Assembly: GCF_004151105.1 (NCBI RefSeq)
Contig: NZ_PHRF01000162.1
Location: 201,442 to 265,441 of the forward strand
Direction: 5' to 3'
Source: Streptomyces sp. L-9-10
GTDB taxonomy: Bacteria > Actinomycetota > Actinomycetes > Streptomycetales > Streptomycetaceae
DNA: 64,000 nt
In this document: one piece after another, positions 16,215-25,519 of the stretch
How the letters are laid out: the number at the start of each line of letters is the position of its first letter
Numbering within the stretch: position 1 is the first letter of the stretch
Made by a program: the position numbers and the translations under genes
Notes under the pieces: generated by a model
Database searches by the model: none
What the model was told of the DNA's origin: nothing
Seen by the model: the letters and a program-made list of their open reading frames with translations, nothing else

Positions 16215-19200
16215 TCAGTTGTCCCCCTGGTGGCGAAGCGAGCCGGCGGGATCGGCGCGCCGGGCGGCGATGGCCGCGGTGATCAGTAGCGGAACGGCGG
16301 CGACGCCCGCGAGGAACAGGGCGACCTGGGACACCGGGAGCTCCACGAGCACCCGGGGGACCGGCTGGGCGGCCTGCGGGGTCAGGACGACCAGCGGCAC
16401 CACGGCCCGCGTCAGCAGCGTCCCGAGCACCGCGCCCGCCAGCAGCCCGATGCCGATCAGCAGCCCCTGCTTCGTCGCGACCAGCCGGGCGAGACTCCGC
16501 CGCGACGCCCCGAGGGCACGCAGGACGGAGAGTTCGGCGGACTGCTCCCGCAGGGAACCGACGGCGCTCACCGCGAAACCCACCGCGGCGAGCGCGGCGG
16601 CGGCCACCGCGACGGCCATCAGCGCCGAGCGGGGCCCGCTGCCGAGCGGGTCGTCCGACAGCCCGGCCGCGACCTCGTCGCGCACGAGCACCTGTCCGGG
16701 CGTGCTGTCCGGGCGGGCCCGGAGCGCCGACGCCACGTCCGCGGACGTGCCGGGGGCGGTGCTCAGCCACCACTCGTTGGGGGTGAGAGCGCCGCTCGCG
16801 CGGTCTGCCAGCACCGCGTTGACGGCCCGCAGATCGAGGAGCAGGGCACCGCCGTCCGCCGCCTCGCTCTCCCCCTCGGCGGTCACGGGTCCGGCGTCGC
16901 TCCCGGATCCCGAGGCCGCCGCCCTTCCGGTCGTCGGCAGTTCCCGTACGGCCTTCACGATCGTCACCCGGAGCTGCTCCCCGGCCAGCGTCAGGTCGAC
17001 GCTCTCCCCGATCCCGGCCCCCGACGCGCGCAGGAAGCCGTCCGTGGCGACGGCCGGGATCCGCTTCTGGGCGGAGGGGCGCGCGATGTCGAGCCGTACG
17101 GAGAGATGGCCGCCGCTCTCGCCCACACTCGGGGTGCCGTACGAGACGGTCAGCGGCGCGGTCGGTGACGCGGCCGGGCTCAGGGTGACGGGCGCGCCCT
17201 CCTCCTCGTTCTCCGTCACGCTCGCGCTGCCCCGCCAGCGTGTGTCGCCCGGTACGGACACGGGGCGTTCGGCGTCTCCGGGGCCCGTGGCCAGCAGCCG
17301 CTCGACGGTCAGCCGGTGCCGCTCGGATCCCGTGGCCGGGGCCTCCCCGCCGAGTTGGAACCCGGTCACGCCGAGCGGCCCCGCGGGGGCGCCACGCGTT
17401 CCCGAGGTGGCCACGTCGAGATCGACGACGACCCGGTGGGCGCGGCCGTCGACGGGCACCGTCCCGGCGCCGAGCCGGTAGGGAATCCCGTACCGGTCCT
17501 CGACCAGGACCTGGAGCACGGGCGCGAACCCGGAGGCCCGGCCCCGCGCCGCCTCCTCACGCGCGATACGCACGTCGAGCGCGAGCCGGCGCGTGCCGTC
17601 GGGCAGCGGCACCACGGCCCTCGGCGGGGCCTTCCGCGGCGCGGCCGCCCGCAGCAGCCCCTCCGCCGGCTCGTCGGCGAGATCGCCGCGCATCAGCAGC
17701 CGCTCGTCGGCGTGCGCCGTGTCCAGCGCGAGCACCGTCGCCGTACGGCCGCCGGACAGATCCGTGACCGTACGGTGCGCGGGCGCCGCCTGCCGCACCC
17801 CCGGCAGCGACGCGTAGAGGCCGGCCTGACCGGGACCGGCGGGCCTGCCGTCCAGCACCCGTACCGAAGCACCCGTGCCGAAGTCGGCCTGGTCGCGCTG
17901 GGACCTGTCCCACGACGCGCTCTGACCGATCGCGAGCATGCCCATCGCCACGGCCAGTACCAGCAGCAGCACGGGCCCGGCGCCGCGCAGCGCCCCCCGG
18001 CTGAAATGCCAGCCCGCCAGCGCGGCCGGCAGACCACGGCCGCTCGCGGCCCGCCGCTCCGCGAGCCGCGCCGCGGGAGGCAGCAGCCGCAGCGTGAGCA
18101 CGGTGCCGGCGAGCAGCGCCAGCGCGGGCGCCATGACCATCAGCGGGTCGACGCCCAGCACGCCCTCGCGGTCGCCGCTGAGCGCTCCGCTGCCGGACGT
18201 CCGGGTCTGCTGGTCGAGTTGCCAGTAGGCGACCGCCGCGATCAGCAGCAGGCCGACGTCCGCCCCGGCGCGTACGGGGCCGGGCAGCGCGGCGGCGCGG
18301 CCACGCCGCATCCCGCCGGACGTCGCCGCCAGCGCGGGTGACACGACCGCCGCCGCACAGCAGACGGCGACCGCCGCCGAGACGAGCCACACCGGTCCGG
18401 CCGCGAGGTCGCCCAACCGCCGTCCGGCGCCGTCGTCCAGCGCGGAGCGCCGTATCAACAGGCCGGTCAGCGGACCCGACAGCAGCGGGGCGCAGAGGGC
18501 GGCCGGAGCCGCGAGCAGGAGTGCCTCCATCACGGCGAGAGCGGCGAGCCGGCCGCGCGAGGCACCGCGCGCCCGCAGCAGAGCGGTCTCGCCCGCCCGT
18601 TCCGCACCGAGGACCCGGGCGACCAGCAGCAGCGCGTACCCGGCCAGCAGGAGCAGTTGCAGAGCGACGATCAGCAGCGTGGACCGGGACACCAGCAGCG
18701 CCCGCTCGGTCCGGTCCAGCAGGGACGGCAGCGCGGTGCTCACGGTCGCGCCGGCCCCGAGCGCCGGCTCCTCGCGCAGGAGCGCGGGGGCGCGTGCGGA
18801 CGTGGTGCGCAGCGCGCCGATCCGGTCGGTGGTGACGCTCCGGAAGTCGGCGGTGGCCAGCCAGGCGCTGTCGCCGCGGGAGACGGATCCGGAGGCGAGG
18901 GCGGCCGGGTCCGTGAGCAGCGGACCGTAGGTGGTGAAGTCGACGTCACGGACTCCCCGGCCGCCGAGCGTGTCCAGCTGCCAGTACGGATCGGCGGGGT
19001 CGGTGGCCTTGTAGACGCCGGTGACGCGGACGGTCAGCCGGGTGCCGGCCAGCCGGTCGGTGAGCGCGACGCGCGCCCCCGCGCGCAACGTCAGCTGGGT
19101 GGCGGCGACTTCGGGCAGGGCGACGGGGACGGCGCCGTCGGCGGCCCTTCCGGCGCCCGGCCACGCGCCCGACACCAGGGTGAGCCGGGAACGGTCCAGC

Positions 19201-19571
19201 GCGGCGAAGTGCGTCAGGTCGGGCTTGTCCTCAGTGGCGCCGGACGCCCGGAGCGACGCGGGGAGCGCGTACGTTCCCGAGCGCGCCAGCTTCCGCAGTG
19301 TCACGGGCAGTCCGTCGAAGGCCCGCCGCGCTCCCCGGACCGCCGCCTCCTGGGCGGCGTCGCTCCGTTGCGGCGGGATGTCCGCTCGGACGGCGAGCAC
19401 GGCGGAGGCGGCGCCCCGGCCGCGCAGCGTCTCCCGCAGCGCCGTGTCCGCGAGCGAACCGGAAAACGATGTCAGGGCGGCGAGCACGCAGGTGGTCAGC
19501 ACCACCGCGAGCAGCGCGGCCGCCAGGAGCAGCCGGTGCCCCGCCGCGCGCAGAAATATGAAGCCCGCCAC
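16215..19571 (-). CDS. FtsX-like ABC transporter permease (1118 aa)
   Basis: First gene of the minus-strand operon. It has an N-terminal helix (LLLAAALLAVVLTTCVLAAL), a large external domain with DPADPYWQLDTLGGR, a block of helices around residues 300-480, a second external domain, and C-terminal FtsX helices (ALMAVAVAAAALAAVGFAVSAVGSL). Overall organisation mirrors the 937-residue partner, so the two likely form a heterodimer. The start is GTG at 19569-19571 with a GGGGGA ribosome site. The divergently encoded 244-residue ATPase begins 152 bp away and could serve the same complex. Confidence 0.85.
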   Translation of the reverse strand: MAGFIFLRAAGHRLLLAAALLAVVLTTCVLAALTSFSGSLADTALRETLRGRGAASAVLAVRADIPPQRSDAAQEAAVRGARRAFDGLPVTLRKLARSGTYALPASLRASGATEDKPDLTHFAALDRSRLTLVSGAWPGAGRAADGAVPVALPEVAATQLTLRAGARVALTDRLAGTRLTVRVTGVYKATDPADPYWQLDTLGGRGVRDVDFTTYGPLLTDPAALASGSVSRGDSAWLATADFRSVTTDRIGALRTTSARAPALLREEPALGAGATVSTALPSLLDRTERALLVSRSTLLIVALQLLLLAGYALLLVARVLGAERAGETALLRARGASRGRLAALAVMEALLLAAPAALCAPLLSGPLTGLLIRRSALDDGAGRRLGDLAAGPVWLVSAAVAVCCAAAVVSPALAATSGGMRRGRAAALPGPVRAGADVGLLLIAAVAYWQLDQQTRTSGSGALSGDREGVLGVDPLMVMAPALALLAGTVLTLRLLPPAARLAERRAASGRGLPAALAGWHFSRGALRGAGPVLLLVLAVAMGMLAIGQSASWDRSQRDQADFGTGASVRVLDGRPAGPGQAGLYASLPGVRQAAPAHRTVTDLSGGRTATVLALDTAHADERLLMRGDLADEPAEGLLRAAAPRKAPPRAVVPLPDGTRRLALDVRIAREEAARGRASGFAPVLQVLVEDRYGIPYRLGAGTVPVDGRAHRVVVDLDVATSGTRGAPAGPLGVTGFQLGGEAPATGSERHRLTVERLLATGPGDAERPVSVPGDTRWRGSASVTENEEEGAPVTLSPAASPTAPLTVSYGTPSVGESGGHLSVRLDIARPSAQKRIPAVATDGFLRASGAGIGESVDLTLAGEQLRVTIVKAVRELPTTGRAAASGSGSDAGPVTAEGESEAADGGALLLDLRAVNAVLADRASGALTPNEWWLSTAPGTSADVASALRARPDSTPGQVLVRDEVAAGLSDDPLGSGPRSALMAVAVAAAALAAVGFAVSAVGSLREQSAELSVLRALGASRRSLARLVATKQGLLIGIGLLAGAVLGTLLTRAVVPLVVLTPQAAQPVPRVLVELPVSQVALFLAGVAAVPLLITAAIAARRADPAGSLRHQGDN

Positions 19572-19722
19572 CCGTTCCCCCGCCCGCTTCAGGTCAACGC
19601 CATTCGATATGGCTTTGTATCAGGAAACAGCACTCCATCGAAAAGAAGTTCGTCTCCGTTGCCCGCTCGGTGAATGTCCGCACATACTGTGACCGGACCG
19701 ATCACGCACGGGGGGCGCACCA
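19572..19722. promoter_or_regulatory. Divergent promoter region of the ABC system
   Basis: This 151-bp AT-richer gap separates the permease operon from the divergent ATPase. On the plus strand, TTGCCC and CATACT lie about 18 bp apart and could form a promoter giving a short leader ahead of the ATG at 19723. An imperfect CCAT...ATGG dyad lies nearer the permease start. No known operator is recognised. Confidence 0.3.
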
Positions 19723-20457
19723 ATGACGCAGCACAGCAGCACCCGGGCCGGCGCCGCCGCCGTCCTGGCCGAACGGTCCGGCGGACCCATGGTCAGGGCG
19801 GAGGACCTGCACCGTTCATACGGCACCGGTCCCGCGGCCGTCCATGCCCTGCGCGGTGCCTCCCTCGACGTCGCGCGCGGCGAACTGGTCGCCCTCAAGG
19901 GCCGCTCCGGCGCCGGGAAGACCACGCTGCTCAACCTGGTCGGCGGTCTGGACTCCCCGGACCGCGGCCGGGTCGTCATCGATGGCACCGACCTCGCCAC
20001 GCTCGGCGAGAACGGGCTGCTGGAACTGCGCCGCGACCGCATCGGCTTCATCTTCCAGTCCTTCGGCCTGATCCCCATCCTCAGCGCGGCGGAGAACGTG
20101 GGCGTACCGCTGCGGCTGCGCAAGGCCGATCCGCGGGAACGCGAGGAGCGGGTGGCGCTGCTGCTCTCGCTCGTGGGCCTCACCGATCACGCGGCGCAGC
20201 GTCCCGGCGAACTCTCCGGCGGCCAGCAGCAGCGCGTCTCCATCGCCCGCGCCCTCGCCAACCGGCCCGCGCTGCTGATCGCGGACGAGCCGACGGGACA
20301 GCTGGACGCCCAGACCGGCCTCGCGGTGATGGAACTGCTGCGCACCGTGGTGCACAGCGAGGGCGTCGCCGCGCTCGTCGCCACGCACGACCCCCAGCTG
20401 CTCGATCTGGCCGACCGGGTGGTGGAACTGAGCGACGGCGAGATCACGGAATCCTGA
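19723..20457 (+). CDS. ABC transporter ATP-binding protein, divergent partner
   Basis: A 244-residue ATPase of the LolD/MacB group with Walker A ALKGRSGAGKTT, signature LSGGQQQRVSIARALA, Walker B LLIADEPTGQLD and switch His in ATHDPQLLDLA. It is shorter and cleaner than the 331-residue ATPase of the facing operon. Because the two permeases are both very large and asymmetric, the two ATPases may either form a heterodimer or serve alternative complexes. A weak stem (20463-20470 with 20490-20497) follows the stop codon. The substrate is unknown. Confidence 0.85.
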   Translation: MTQHSSTRAGAAAVLAERSGGPMVRAEDLHRSYGTGPAAVHALRGASLDVARGELVALKGRSGAGKTTLLNLVGGLDSPDRGRVVIDGTDLATLGENGLLELRRDRIGFIFQSFGLIPILSAAENVGVPLRLRKADPREREERVALLLSLVGLTDHAAQRPGELSGGQQQRVSIARALANRPALLIADEPTGQLDAQTGLAVMELLRTVVHSEGVAALVATHDPQLLDLADRVVELSDGEITES

Positions 20458-20516
20458 GACCCGCCGTCGGCCCGGGGCACGGGTCGCGACCGACGGCCAC
20501 GGCGCCCTCCCGATCA

Positions 20517-20559
20517 GTCATTGCATAAAGCTGCGGAGAAACGTATAGTCATGCCATCA
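20517..20559 (+). promoter_or_regulatory. argC promoter with probable ArgR operator
   Basis: TTGCAT (20521-20526) and TATAGT (20544-20549) with a 17-bp spacer make a near-consensus promoter. The AT-rich stretch carrying TTGCATAAA and CGTATAGTCATGCC resembles the paired ARG boxes described for streptomycete argC. ArgR bound here with arginine would cover both hexamers. argR itself is the last gene of the operon, giving a feedback loop. Confidence 0.75.
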
Positions 20560-20576
20560 CTGAGGAGGGTTTTTCG

Positions 20577-21614
20577 ATGGCTGTACGTTCGGTGCGCGCC
20601 GCGGTGGCGGGGGCCAGTGGGTACGCGGGCGGGGAGCTGCTCCGTCTGCTTCTCGGCCACCCCGGGATCGAGATCGGAGCCCTCACCGGCAACTCCAACG
20701 CGGGCCGGCGGCTCGGTGGACTTCAGCCGCATCTGCTGCCGCTGGCCGACCGGGTGCTGGCGGAGACCACGTCCGAGGTGCTCGCCGGCCATGAGGTCGT
20801 CTTCCTCGCGCTGCCGCACGGCGAGTCCGCGGCCGTCGCCGAGCAGCTCGGCGACGAGGTGCTCGTCATCGACATGGGCGCCGACTTCCGGCTGAAGGAC
20901 GCGGCCGACTGGGAGCGGTTCTACGGGTCCGCACATGCCGGGACCTGGCCGTACGGCCTTCCCGAGCTGCCGGGCGCCCGCGCCGCGCTGGAGGGGTCCA
21001 AGCGCGTCGCGGTGCCCGGCTGCTATCCCACCGCCGTCTCGCTCGCGCTCTTCCCGGCGTACGTGGCGGGGCTGGCCGAGCCCGAGGCCGTGATCACCGC
21101 CGCGTCCGGTACCTCGGGCGCCGGCAAGGCGGCCAAGCCGCATCTGCTCGGCTCCGAGGTCATGGGCTCCATGAGCCCGTACGGGGTCGGCGGCGGACAC
21201 CGGCACACCCCCGAGATGATCCAGAACCTGAGCGAGGCCGCGGGGCAGCGCGTCACCGTCTCCTTCACACCCACCCTCGCCCCCATGCCCCGCGGCATCC
21301 TCGCCACCTGCTCCGCCAAGGCGAAGCCCGGCACCACGGCGCAGGAGGTCAGGGCCGCGTACGAGAAGGCCCTCGCGGACGAGCCCTTCGTCCGGCTGCT
21401 CCCCGAGGGGCAGTGGCCCGCCACGGCGTCCGTCCACGGTTCCAACGCCGTACAGATCCAGGTCGCGTACGACGAGTCCGCGGGCCGCATCATCGCGATC
21501 AGCGCCATCGACAACCTCACCAAGGGCACCGCCGGCGGCGCCGTGCAGAGCATGAACATCGCCCTCGGACTCCCCGAGGACACCGGACTTTCCACGATCG
21601 GAGTGGCACCTTGA
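20577..21614 (+). CDS. argC: N-acetyl-gamma-glutamyl-phosphate reductase
   Basis: A 345-residue NADPH-dependent enzyme reducing N-acetylglutamyl-phosphate to the semialdehyde, step 3 of arginine synthesis. It has the dinucleotide fold AVAGASGYAGGELLRLLLGH at residues 9-28, LPHGES, and the catalytic Cys in VAVPGCYPTAVSLAL. The ATG follows GAGGAGG. It begins an argCJBDR operon and overlaps argJ by four bases. Bases 20595-20692 (codons 7-39) recur as a perfect inverted copy at 63903-64000. Confidence 0.97.
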   Translation: MAVRSVRAAVAGASGYAGGELLRLLLGHPGIEIGALTGNSNAGRRLGGLQPHLLPLADRVLAETTSEVLAGHEVVFLALPHGESAAVAEQLGDEVLVIDMGADFRLKDAADWERFYGSAHAGTWPYGLPELPGARAALEGSKRVAVPGCYPTAVSLALFPAYVAGLAEPEAVITAASGTSGAGKAAKPHLLGSEVMGSMSPYGVGGGHRHTPEMIQNLSEAAGQRVTVSFTPTLAPMPRGILATCSAKAKPGTTAQEVRAAYEKALADEPFVRLLPEGQWPATASVHGSNAVQIQVAYDESAGRIIAISAIDNLTKGTAGGAVQSMNIALGLPEDTGLSTIGVAP

Positions 21615-22810
21615 GCGTCACCGCAGCGAAGGGGTTCACGGCGGCGGGCATCGCCGCCGGAATCAAGGAGAACGGCGGCCCGGACCTGGCCCTCGTGGTC
21701 AACAACGGTCCGCGCCGCGCCGCCGCGGGCGTCTTCACCTCCAACCGTGTCAAGGCCGCTCCCGTCCTCTGGTCCGAGCAGGTCCTCAAGGGCGGCGCGG
21801 TGACCGCCGTCGTCCTCAACTCCGGTGGAGCCAACGCCTGTACGGGGCCGAAGGGCTTCCAGGACACCCACGCCACCGCCGAGAAGGCCGCCGAGGTCCT
21901 CAGCGGCCTGAGCACGGACGGCCGGAGCGCGGACGGCCTGAGCACGGACGGCCACAGCGCCGGTGAGATCGCCGTCGCCTCCACCGGGCTGATCGGCCTG
22001 CCGCTCCCCATGGACAAGCTGCTCCCCGGCATCGAGAAGGCCGCCACCGAACTCTCCGCGCACGGCGGCGAGAAGGCCGCCATCGCCATCAAGACCACCG
22101 ACACGGTGCACAAGACCGCGGTGGTCCAGGGGGACGGCTGGACGGTCGGCGGCATGGCCAAGGGCGCGGGCATGCTCGCCCCCGGCCTCGCCACCATGCT
22201 CGTCGTCCTCACCACCGACGCCGACGTCGAGGCGCCCGGCCTGGACACCGCGCTGCGCGCCGCCACCCGTACCACCTTCGACCGCGTCGACTCCGACGGC
22301 TGCATGTCCACCAACGACACCGTGCTACTGCTCGCCTCCGGCGCGTCCGGGGTGACGCCGGGCCACGAGGAGTTCGCCGAGGCGGTCCGTACGGTCTGCG
22401 CCGATCTGGCGCGCCAGCTGATCGGCGACGCCGAGGGCGCCTCCAAGGACATCCGCATCGAGGTGATCAACGCCGCGACCGAGGACGACGCCGTCGAGGT
22501 GGGCCGCTCCATCGCCCGTAACAACCTCCTCAAGTGCGCCATCCACGGCGAGGACCCCAACTGGGGCCGGGTGCTCTCCGCCATCGGCACCACCGGCGCC
22601 GTCTTCGAGCCCGACCGGCTCAATGTCGCCATCAACGACGTCTGGGTCTGCCGGAACGGCTCCGTCGGAGAGGACCGCGACCTCGTCGACATGCGGTACC
22701 GCGAGGTACGGGTCACCGCCGACCTCGCCGCGGGCACGGACTCCGCGGTCATCTGGGCCAACGACCTCACCGCCGAGTACGTCCACGAGAACAGCGCGTA
22801 CAGCTCATGA
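21611..22810 (+). CDS. argJ: Bifunctional ornithine acetyltransferase / N-acetylglutamate synthase
   Basis: ArgJ recycles the acetyl group from acetylornithine to glutamate and may also use acetyl-CoA. The self-cleaving motif KGAGMLAPGLATMLVVLTTD is intact; cleavage before Thr of ATML creates the two subunits. The TTG at 21611 overlaps the argC stop (TTGA); no ATG or GTG fits, and the protein then starts SVTAAKGFTAAGIAAGI as in relatives. At 399 residues it is about 16 longer than usual because of an in-frame 30-bp near-duplication (21905-21964) giving GLSTDGRSADGLSTDG in a surface loop. Confidence 0.95.
   Translation: MSVTAAKGFTAAGIAAGIKENGGPDLALVVNNGPRRAAAGVFTSNRVKAAPVLWSEQVLKGGAVTAVVLNSGGANACTGPKGFQDTHATAEKAAEVLSGLSTDGRSADGLSTDGHSAGEIAVASTGLIGLPLPMDKLLPGIEKAATELSAHGGEKAAIAIKTTDTVHKTAVVQGDGWTVGGMAKGAGMLAPGLATMLVVLTTDADVEAPGLDTALRAATRTTFDRVDSDGCMSTNDTVLLLASGASGVTPGHEEFAEAVRTVCADLARQLIGDAEGASKDIRIEVINAATEDDAVEVGRSIARNNLLKCAIHGEDPNWGRVLSAIGTTGAVFEPDRLNVAINDVWVCRNGSVGEDRDLVDMRYREVRVTADLAAGTDSAVIWANDLTAEYVHENSAYSS
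21905..21964 (+). repeat. In-frame 30-bp tandem duplication inside argJ
   Basis: The 19-bp sequence ggcctgagcacggacggcc occurs at 21905-21923 and 21935-21953, exactly 30 bp apart. The remaining 11 bp of each unit are partly alike. The duplication adds ten codons, twice encoding GLSTDG, without disturbing the frame. Confidence 0.85.
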
Positions 22811-23712
22811 CCGCCCGTAAGCACACCGCGCTGCCCAAGGCGCAGATCCTCATCGAGGCGCTGCCCTGGCTCACCCGGCACAACGAGAAGACCGTCGTCA
22901 TCAAGTTCGGCGGCAACGCCATGATCGACGAGGACCTGAAGGCCGCCTTCGCGCAGGACGTCGTCTTCCTGCGGCAGGCCGGCCTGAAGCCGGTCGTCGT
23001 GCACGGCGGCGGTCCGCAGATCAGCGCCCAGCTCGACCGGCACGGTCTGGTCAGCGAGTTCAAGGCCGGACTGCGGGTCACCACGCCCGAGGCGATGGAC
23101 GTCGTACGGATGGTCCTCGCCGGGCAGGTCCAGCGCGAGCTGGTCGGACTGCTCAACCAGCACGGCCCGCTCGCCGTCGGGATGACCGGCGAGGACGCGC
23201 ACACCATCTCCGCCACCCGGCACCAGCCGCGGATCGACGGAGAGCTGGTCGACATCGGCCGGGTCGGCGAGATCACCGCGATCAACACGGGCGCCATCGA
23301 AGCGCTGCTGGCGGACGGCCGGATCCCGGTCATCTCCTCCATCGCGCGCAGCGCCGACGACGGCCATGTCTACAACGTCAACGCCGACACCGCCGCCGCC
23401 GCGCTCGCCGCCGCGCTGGGTGCCGAGACGCTGATGGTCCTCACCGATGTCGAGGGGCTGTACGAGGACTGGCCGAACAGCGACGACGTGATCAGCCGGC
23501 TCACGGCCACCGAGCTGGAGAAGCTGCTGCCCGAGCTGTCCAGCGGCATGGTGCCGAAGATGGAGGGCTGTCTGTTCGCCGTACGCAACGGCGTCACGAC
23601 CGCGCGCGTCCTGGACGGCCGGGTCCCGCACTCGATCCTGCTGGAGATCTTCACCGACGAGGGCATCGGCACGATGGTCGTGCCCGACGGACAGGAAGGG
23701 GCTACGAAGTGA
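22807..23712 (+). CDS. argB: Acetylglutamate kinase
   Basis: A 301-residue kinase phosphorylating N-acetylglutamate, normally the arginine-inhibited step. The motifs VVIKFGGNAM (ATP-binding Lys and Gly loop), VVHGGGPQIS (substrate loop) and NVNADTAAAALAAALGAE are intact. The ATG overlaps the argJ stop (ATGA) and the stop overlaps the argD GTG. The start chosen gives MTARKHTALPKAQILIEALP, as in relatives; the longer open frame upstream is argJ coding sequence. Confidence 0.96.
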   Translation: MTARKHTALPKAQILIEALPWLTRHNEKTVVIKFGGNAMIDEDLKAAFAQDVVFLRQAGLKPVVVHGGGPQISAQLDRHGLVSEFKAGLRVTTPEAMDVVRMVLAGQVQRELVGLLNQHGPLAVGMTGEDAHTISATRHQPRIDGELVDIGRVGEITAINTGAIEALLADGRIPVISSIARSADDGHVYNVNADTAAAALAAALGAETLMVLTDVEGLYEDWPNSDDVISRLTATELEKLLPELSSGMVPKMEGCLFAVRNGVTTARVLDGRVPHSILLEIFTDEGIGTMVVPDGQEGATK

Positions 23713-24902
23713 CCGGCAACGAGGACCTCGCGCAGCGCTGGCGGAGCGTCATGGCGGACAACTACGGTACGCCGAAGCTGTCTCTCGTCCACGGAGAGGG
23801 AGCCACGGTCCGGGACGCGGACGGTGTCGCGTACACCGACTTCGTCGGCGGGATCGCGGTCAACGCCCTCGGCCACGCGCACCCCGCCGTCGTCGAGGCC
23901 GTCTCCCGTCAGATCGCGTCCCTCGGCCATGTCTCCAACCTCTTCATCGCCGAGCCGCCGGTCGCGCTCGCCGAGCGGCTGATCCAGCTCTTCGGCCGCC
24001 CCGGCCGGGTCTTCTTCTGCAACTCCGGCGCGGAGGCGAACGAAGCGGCCTTCAAGATCGGCCGGCTGACGGGCCGTTCGCACATGGTCGCCACCGACGG
24101 CGGCTTCCACGGCCGGACGATGGGCGCGCTGGCCCTCACCGGCCAGCCCGCGAAGCAGGAGCCCTTCCGGCCGCTGCCCGGTGATGTCACCCATGTCCCG
24201 TACGGGGACGCCGAGGCGCTGCGCGCCGCGGTCACCGAGGAGACGGCCCTCGTGATCATCGAGCCGATCCAGGGCGAGAACGGCGTGGTCGTCCCGCCCA
24301 AGGGCTATCTGGAGGCGGCCAGGGAGATCACCCGCGCCACCGGCACACTGCTGGTCCTGGACGAGGTCCAGACCGGCATCGGCCGGACGGGGCACTGGTT
24401 CGAGTACCAGGCGCACCAGGGCGTCGAGCCCGATGTCGTCACCCTCGCCAAGGGCCTCGGCGGCGGTCTGCCGCTCGGCGCGGCCGTCGCCTTCGGGGAC
24501 GCGGCCGAGCTGCTCAGGCCCGGCCAGCACGGTACGACGTTCGGCGGCAACCCGGTCGCCTGCGCCGCCGGACTCGCCGTCCTCGACACGCTCGCCGCCG
24601 GCGGACTCCTGGACCAGGTGAAGCGGCTCGGCGAGAAACTGCGGAACGGTATCGAGGGTCTCGGCCATCCGCTGGTCTCCCATGTCCGCGGCTCGGGCCT
24701 GCTCCTGGGTATCGTGCTCACCGAGCCACTCGCGCCCCAGGTGCAACAGGCGGCTCAGAGTGCCGGGTTCCTCGTGAACGTGCCCGCTCCGGACGTCGTA
24801 CGGCTGATGCCCCCGCTGATCATCGGCGACACCGAGGTGGACGCGTTCCTGGGCGCGCTGCCCGGCGTTCTCGGCACAGCCGACGGGGACGGAAGATCCT
24901 GA
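23709..24902 (+). CDS. argD: Acetylornithine aminotransferase
   Basis: A 397-residue class III PLP aminotransferase converting N-acetylglutamate semialdehyde to acetylornithine. It shows VFFCNSGAEANEAAFKIGR, the PLP aspartate in LLVLDEVQTGIGRTG, and the Schiff-base lysine in TLAKGLGGGLPLGA (about Lys248). The GTG start overlaps the argB stop (GTGA). It may also act in lysine synthesis as a succinyl-diaminopimelate aminotransferase. Confidence 0.96.
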   Translation: MTGNEDLAQRWRSVMADNYGTPKLSLVHGEGATVRDADGVAYTDFVGGIAVNALGHAHPAVVEAVSRQIASLGHVSNLFIAEPPVALAERLIQLFGRPGRVFFCNSGAEANEAAFKIGRLTGRSHMVATDGGFHGRTMGALALTGQPAKQEPFRPLPGDVTHVPYGDAEALRAAVTEETALVIIEPIQGENGVVVPPKGYLEAAREITRATGTLLVLDEVQTGIGRTGHWFEYQAHQGVEPDVVTLAKGLGGGLPLGAAVAFGDAAELLRPGQHGTTFGGNPVACAAGLAVLDTLAAGGLLDQVKRLGEKLRNGIEGLGHPLVSHVRGSGLLLGIVLTEPLAPQVQQAAQSAGFLVNVPAPDVVRLMPPLIIGDTEVDAFLGALPGVLGTADGDGRS

Positions 24903-24916
24903 GAAACGAGACGACG

Positions 24917-25453
24917 ATGACCGAGGCCCAGGACACCGAGCACGGCGGGCAGTCCGTACCGCAGACCAGAACCGCCCGCCACCGCAGGATCGTCGACATC
25001 CTCAACCGGCAGCCGGTGCGTTCCCAGAGCCAGCTGGCGAAGGTGCTCGCGGACGACGGGCTGAGCGTCACACAGGCGACGCTCTCCAGGGACCTGGACG
25101 AGCTGGGCGCGGTCAAGATCCGCAACACCGGCGGTGAGTTGATCTACGCGGTCCCGAGCGAGGGCGGCTTCCGTACCCCGCACGCCCCGCTCGGGGAGTC
25201 GGCGAAGGAGGAGCGGATGCGCCGGCTCGCCGGTGAACTGCTCATCTCCGCCGAGGCGTCGGCCAATCTCGTCGTGCTGCGTACACCGCCGGGCGCGGCC
25301 CAGTTCCTCGCCTCGGCCATCGACCAGGCGGAGTTGAGCGACATCCTGGGCACCATCGCGGGGGACGACACCCTGATGCTGATCAGCCGCGACCCGGCGG
25401 GCGGCCAGGCGCTCGCGGACCATCTGCTGAAGCTCGCCCAGAACGTCCGCTGA
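24917..25453 (+). CDS. argR: Arginine repressor ArgR
   Basis: A 178-residue hexameric regulator. The N-terminal winged helix spans about residues 15-75 (RHRRIVDILNRQPVRSQSQL, ATLSRDLDELGAVKI). The C-terminal arginine-binding and oligomerisation domain contains ILGTIAGDDTLMLISRD, with the ligand-contacting Asp pair. It lies 14 bp after argD and ends the operon. Its likely targets are the sites upstream of argC and argG in this window. Confidence 0.95.
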   Translation: MTEAQDTEHGGQSVPQTRTARHRRIVDILNRQPVRSQSQLAKVLADDGLSVTQATLSRDLDELGAVKIRNTGGELIYAVPSEGGFRTPHAPLGESAKEERMRRLAGELLISAEASANLVVLRTPPGAAQFLASAIDQAELSDILGTIAGDDTLMLISRDPAGGQALADHLLKLAQNVR

Positions 25454-25470
25454 CGGCACGGGAGTTCAGA

Positions 25471-25486
25471 GCCCCGCTCGCGGGGC
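25471..25486. terminator. Short GC hairpin between argR and apbE
   Basis: GCCCCGC-TC-GCGGGGC is a perfect 7-bp stem with a 2-nt centre (effective loop slightly larger), followed by CGTT. It lies 18 bp after the argR stop between converging genes and probably ends both transcripts. Confidence 0.6.
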
Positions 25487-25519
25487 CGTTCCACGATCCG
25501 GCCGTGGATCCGGTTCCGT

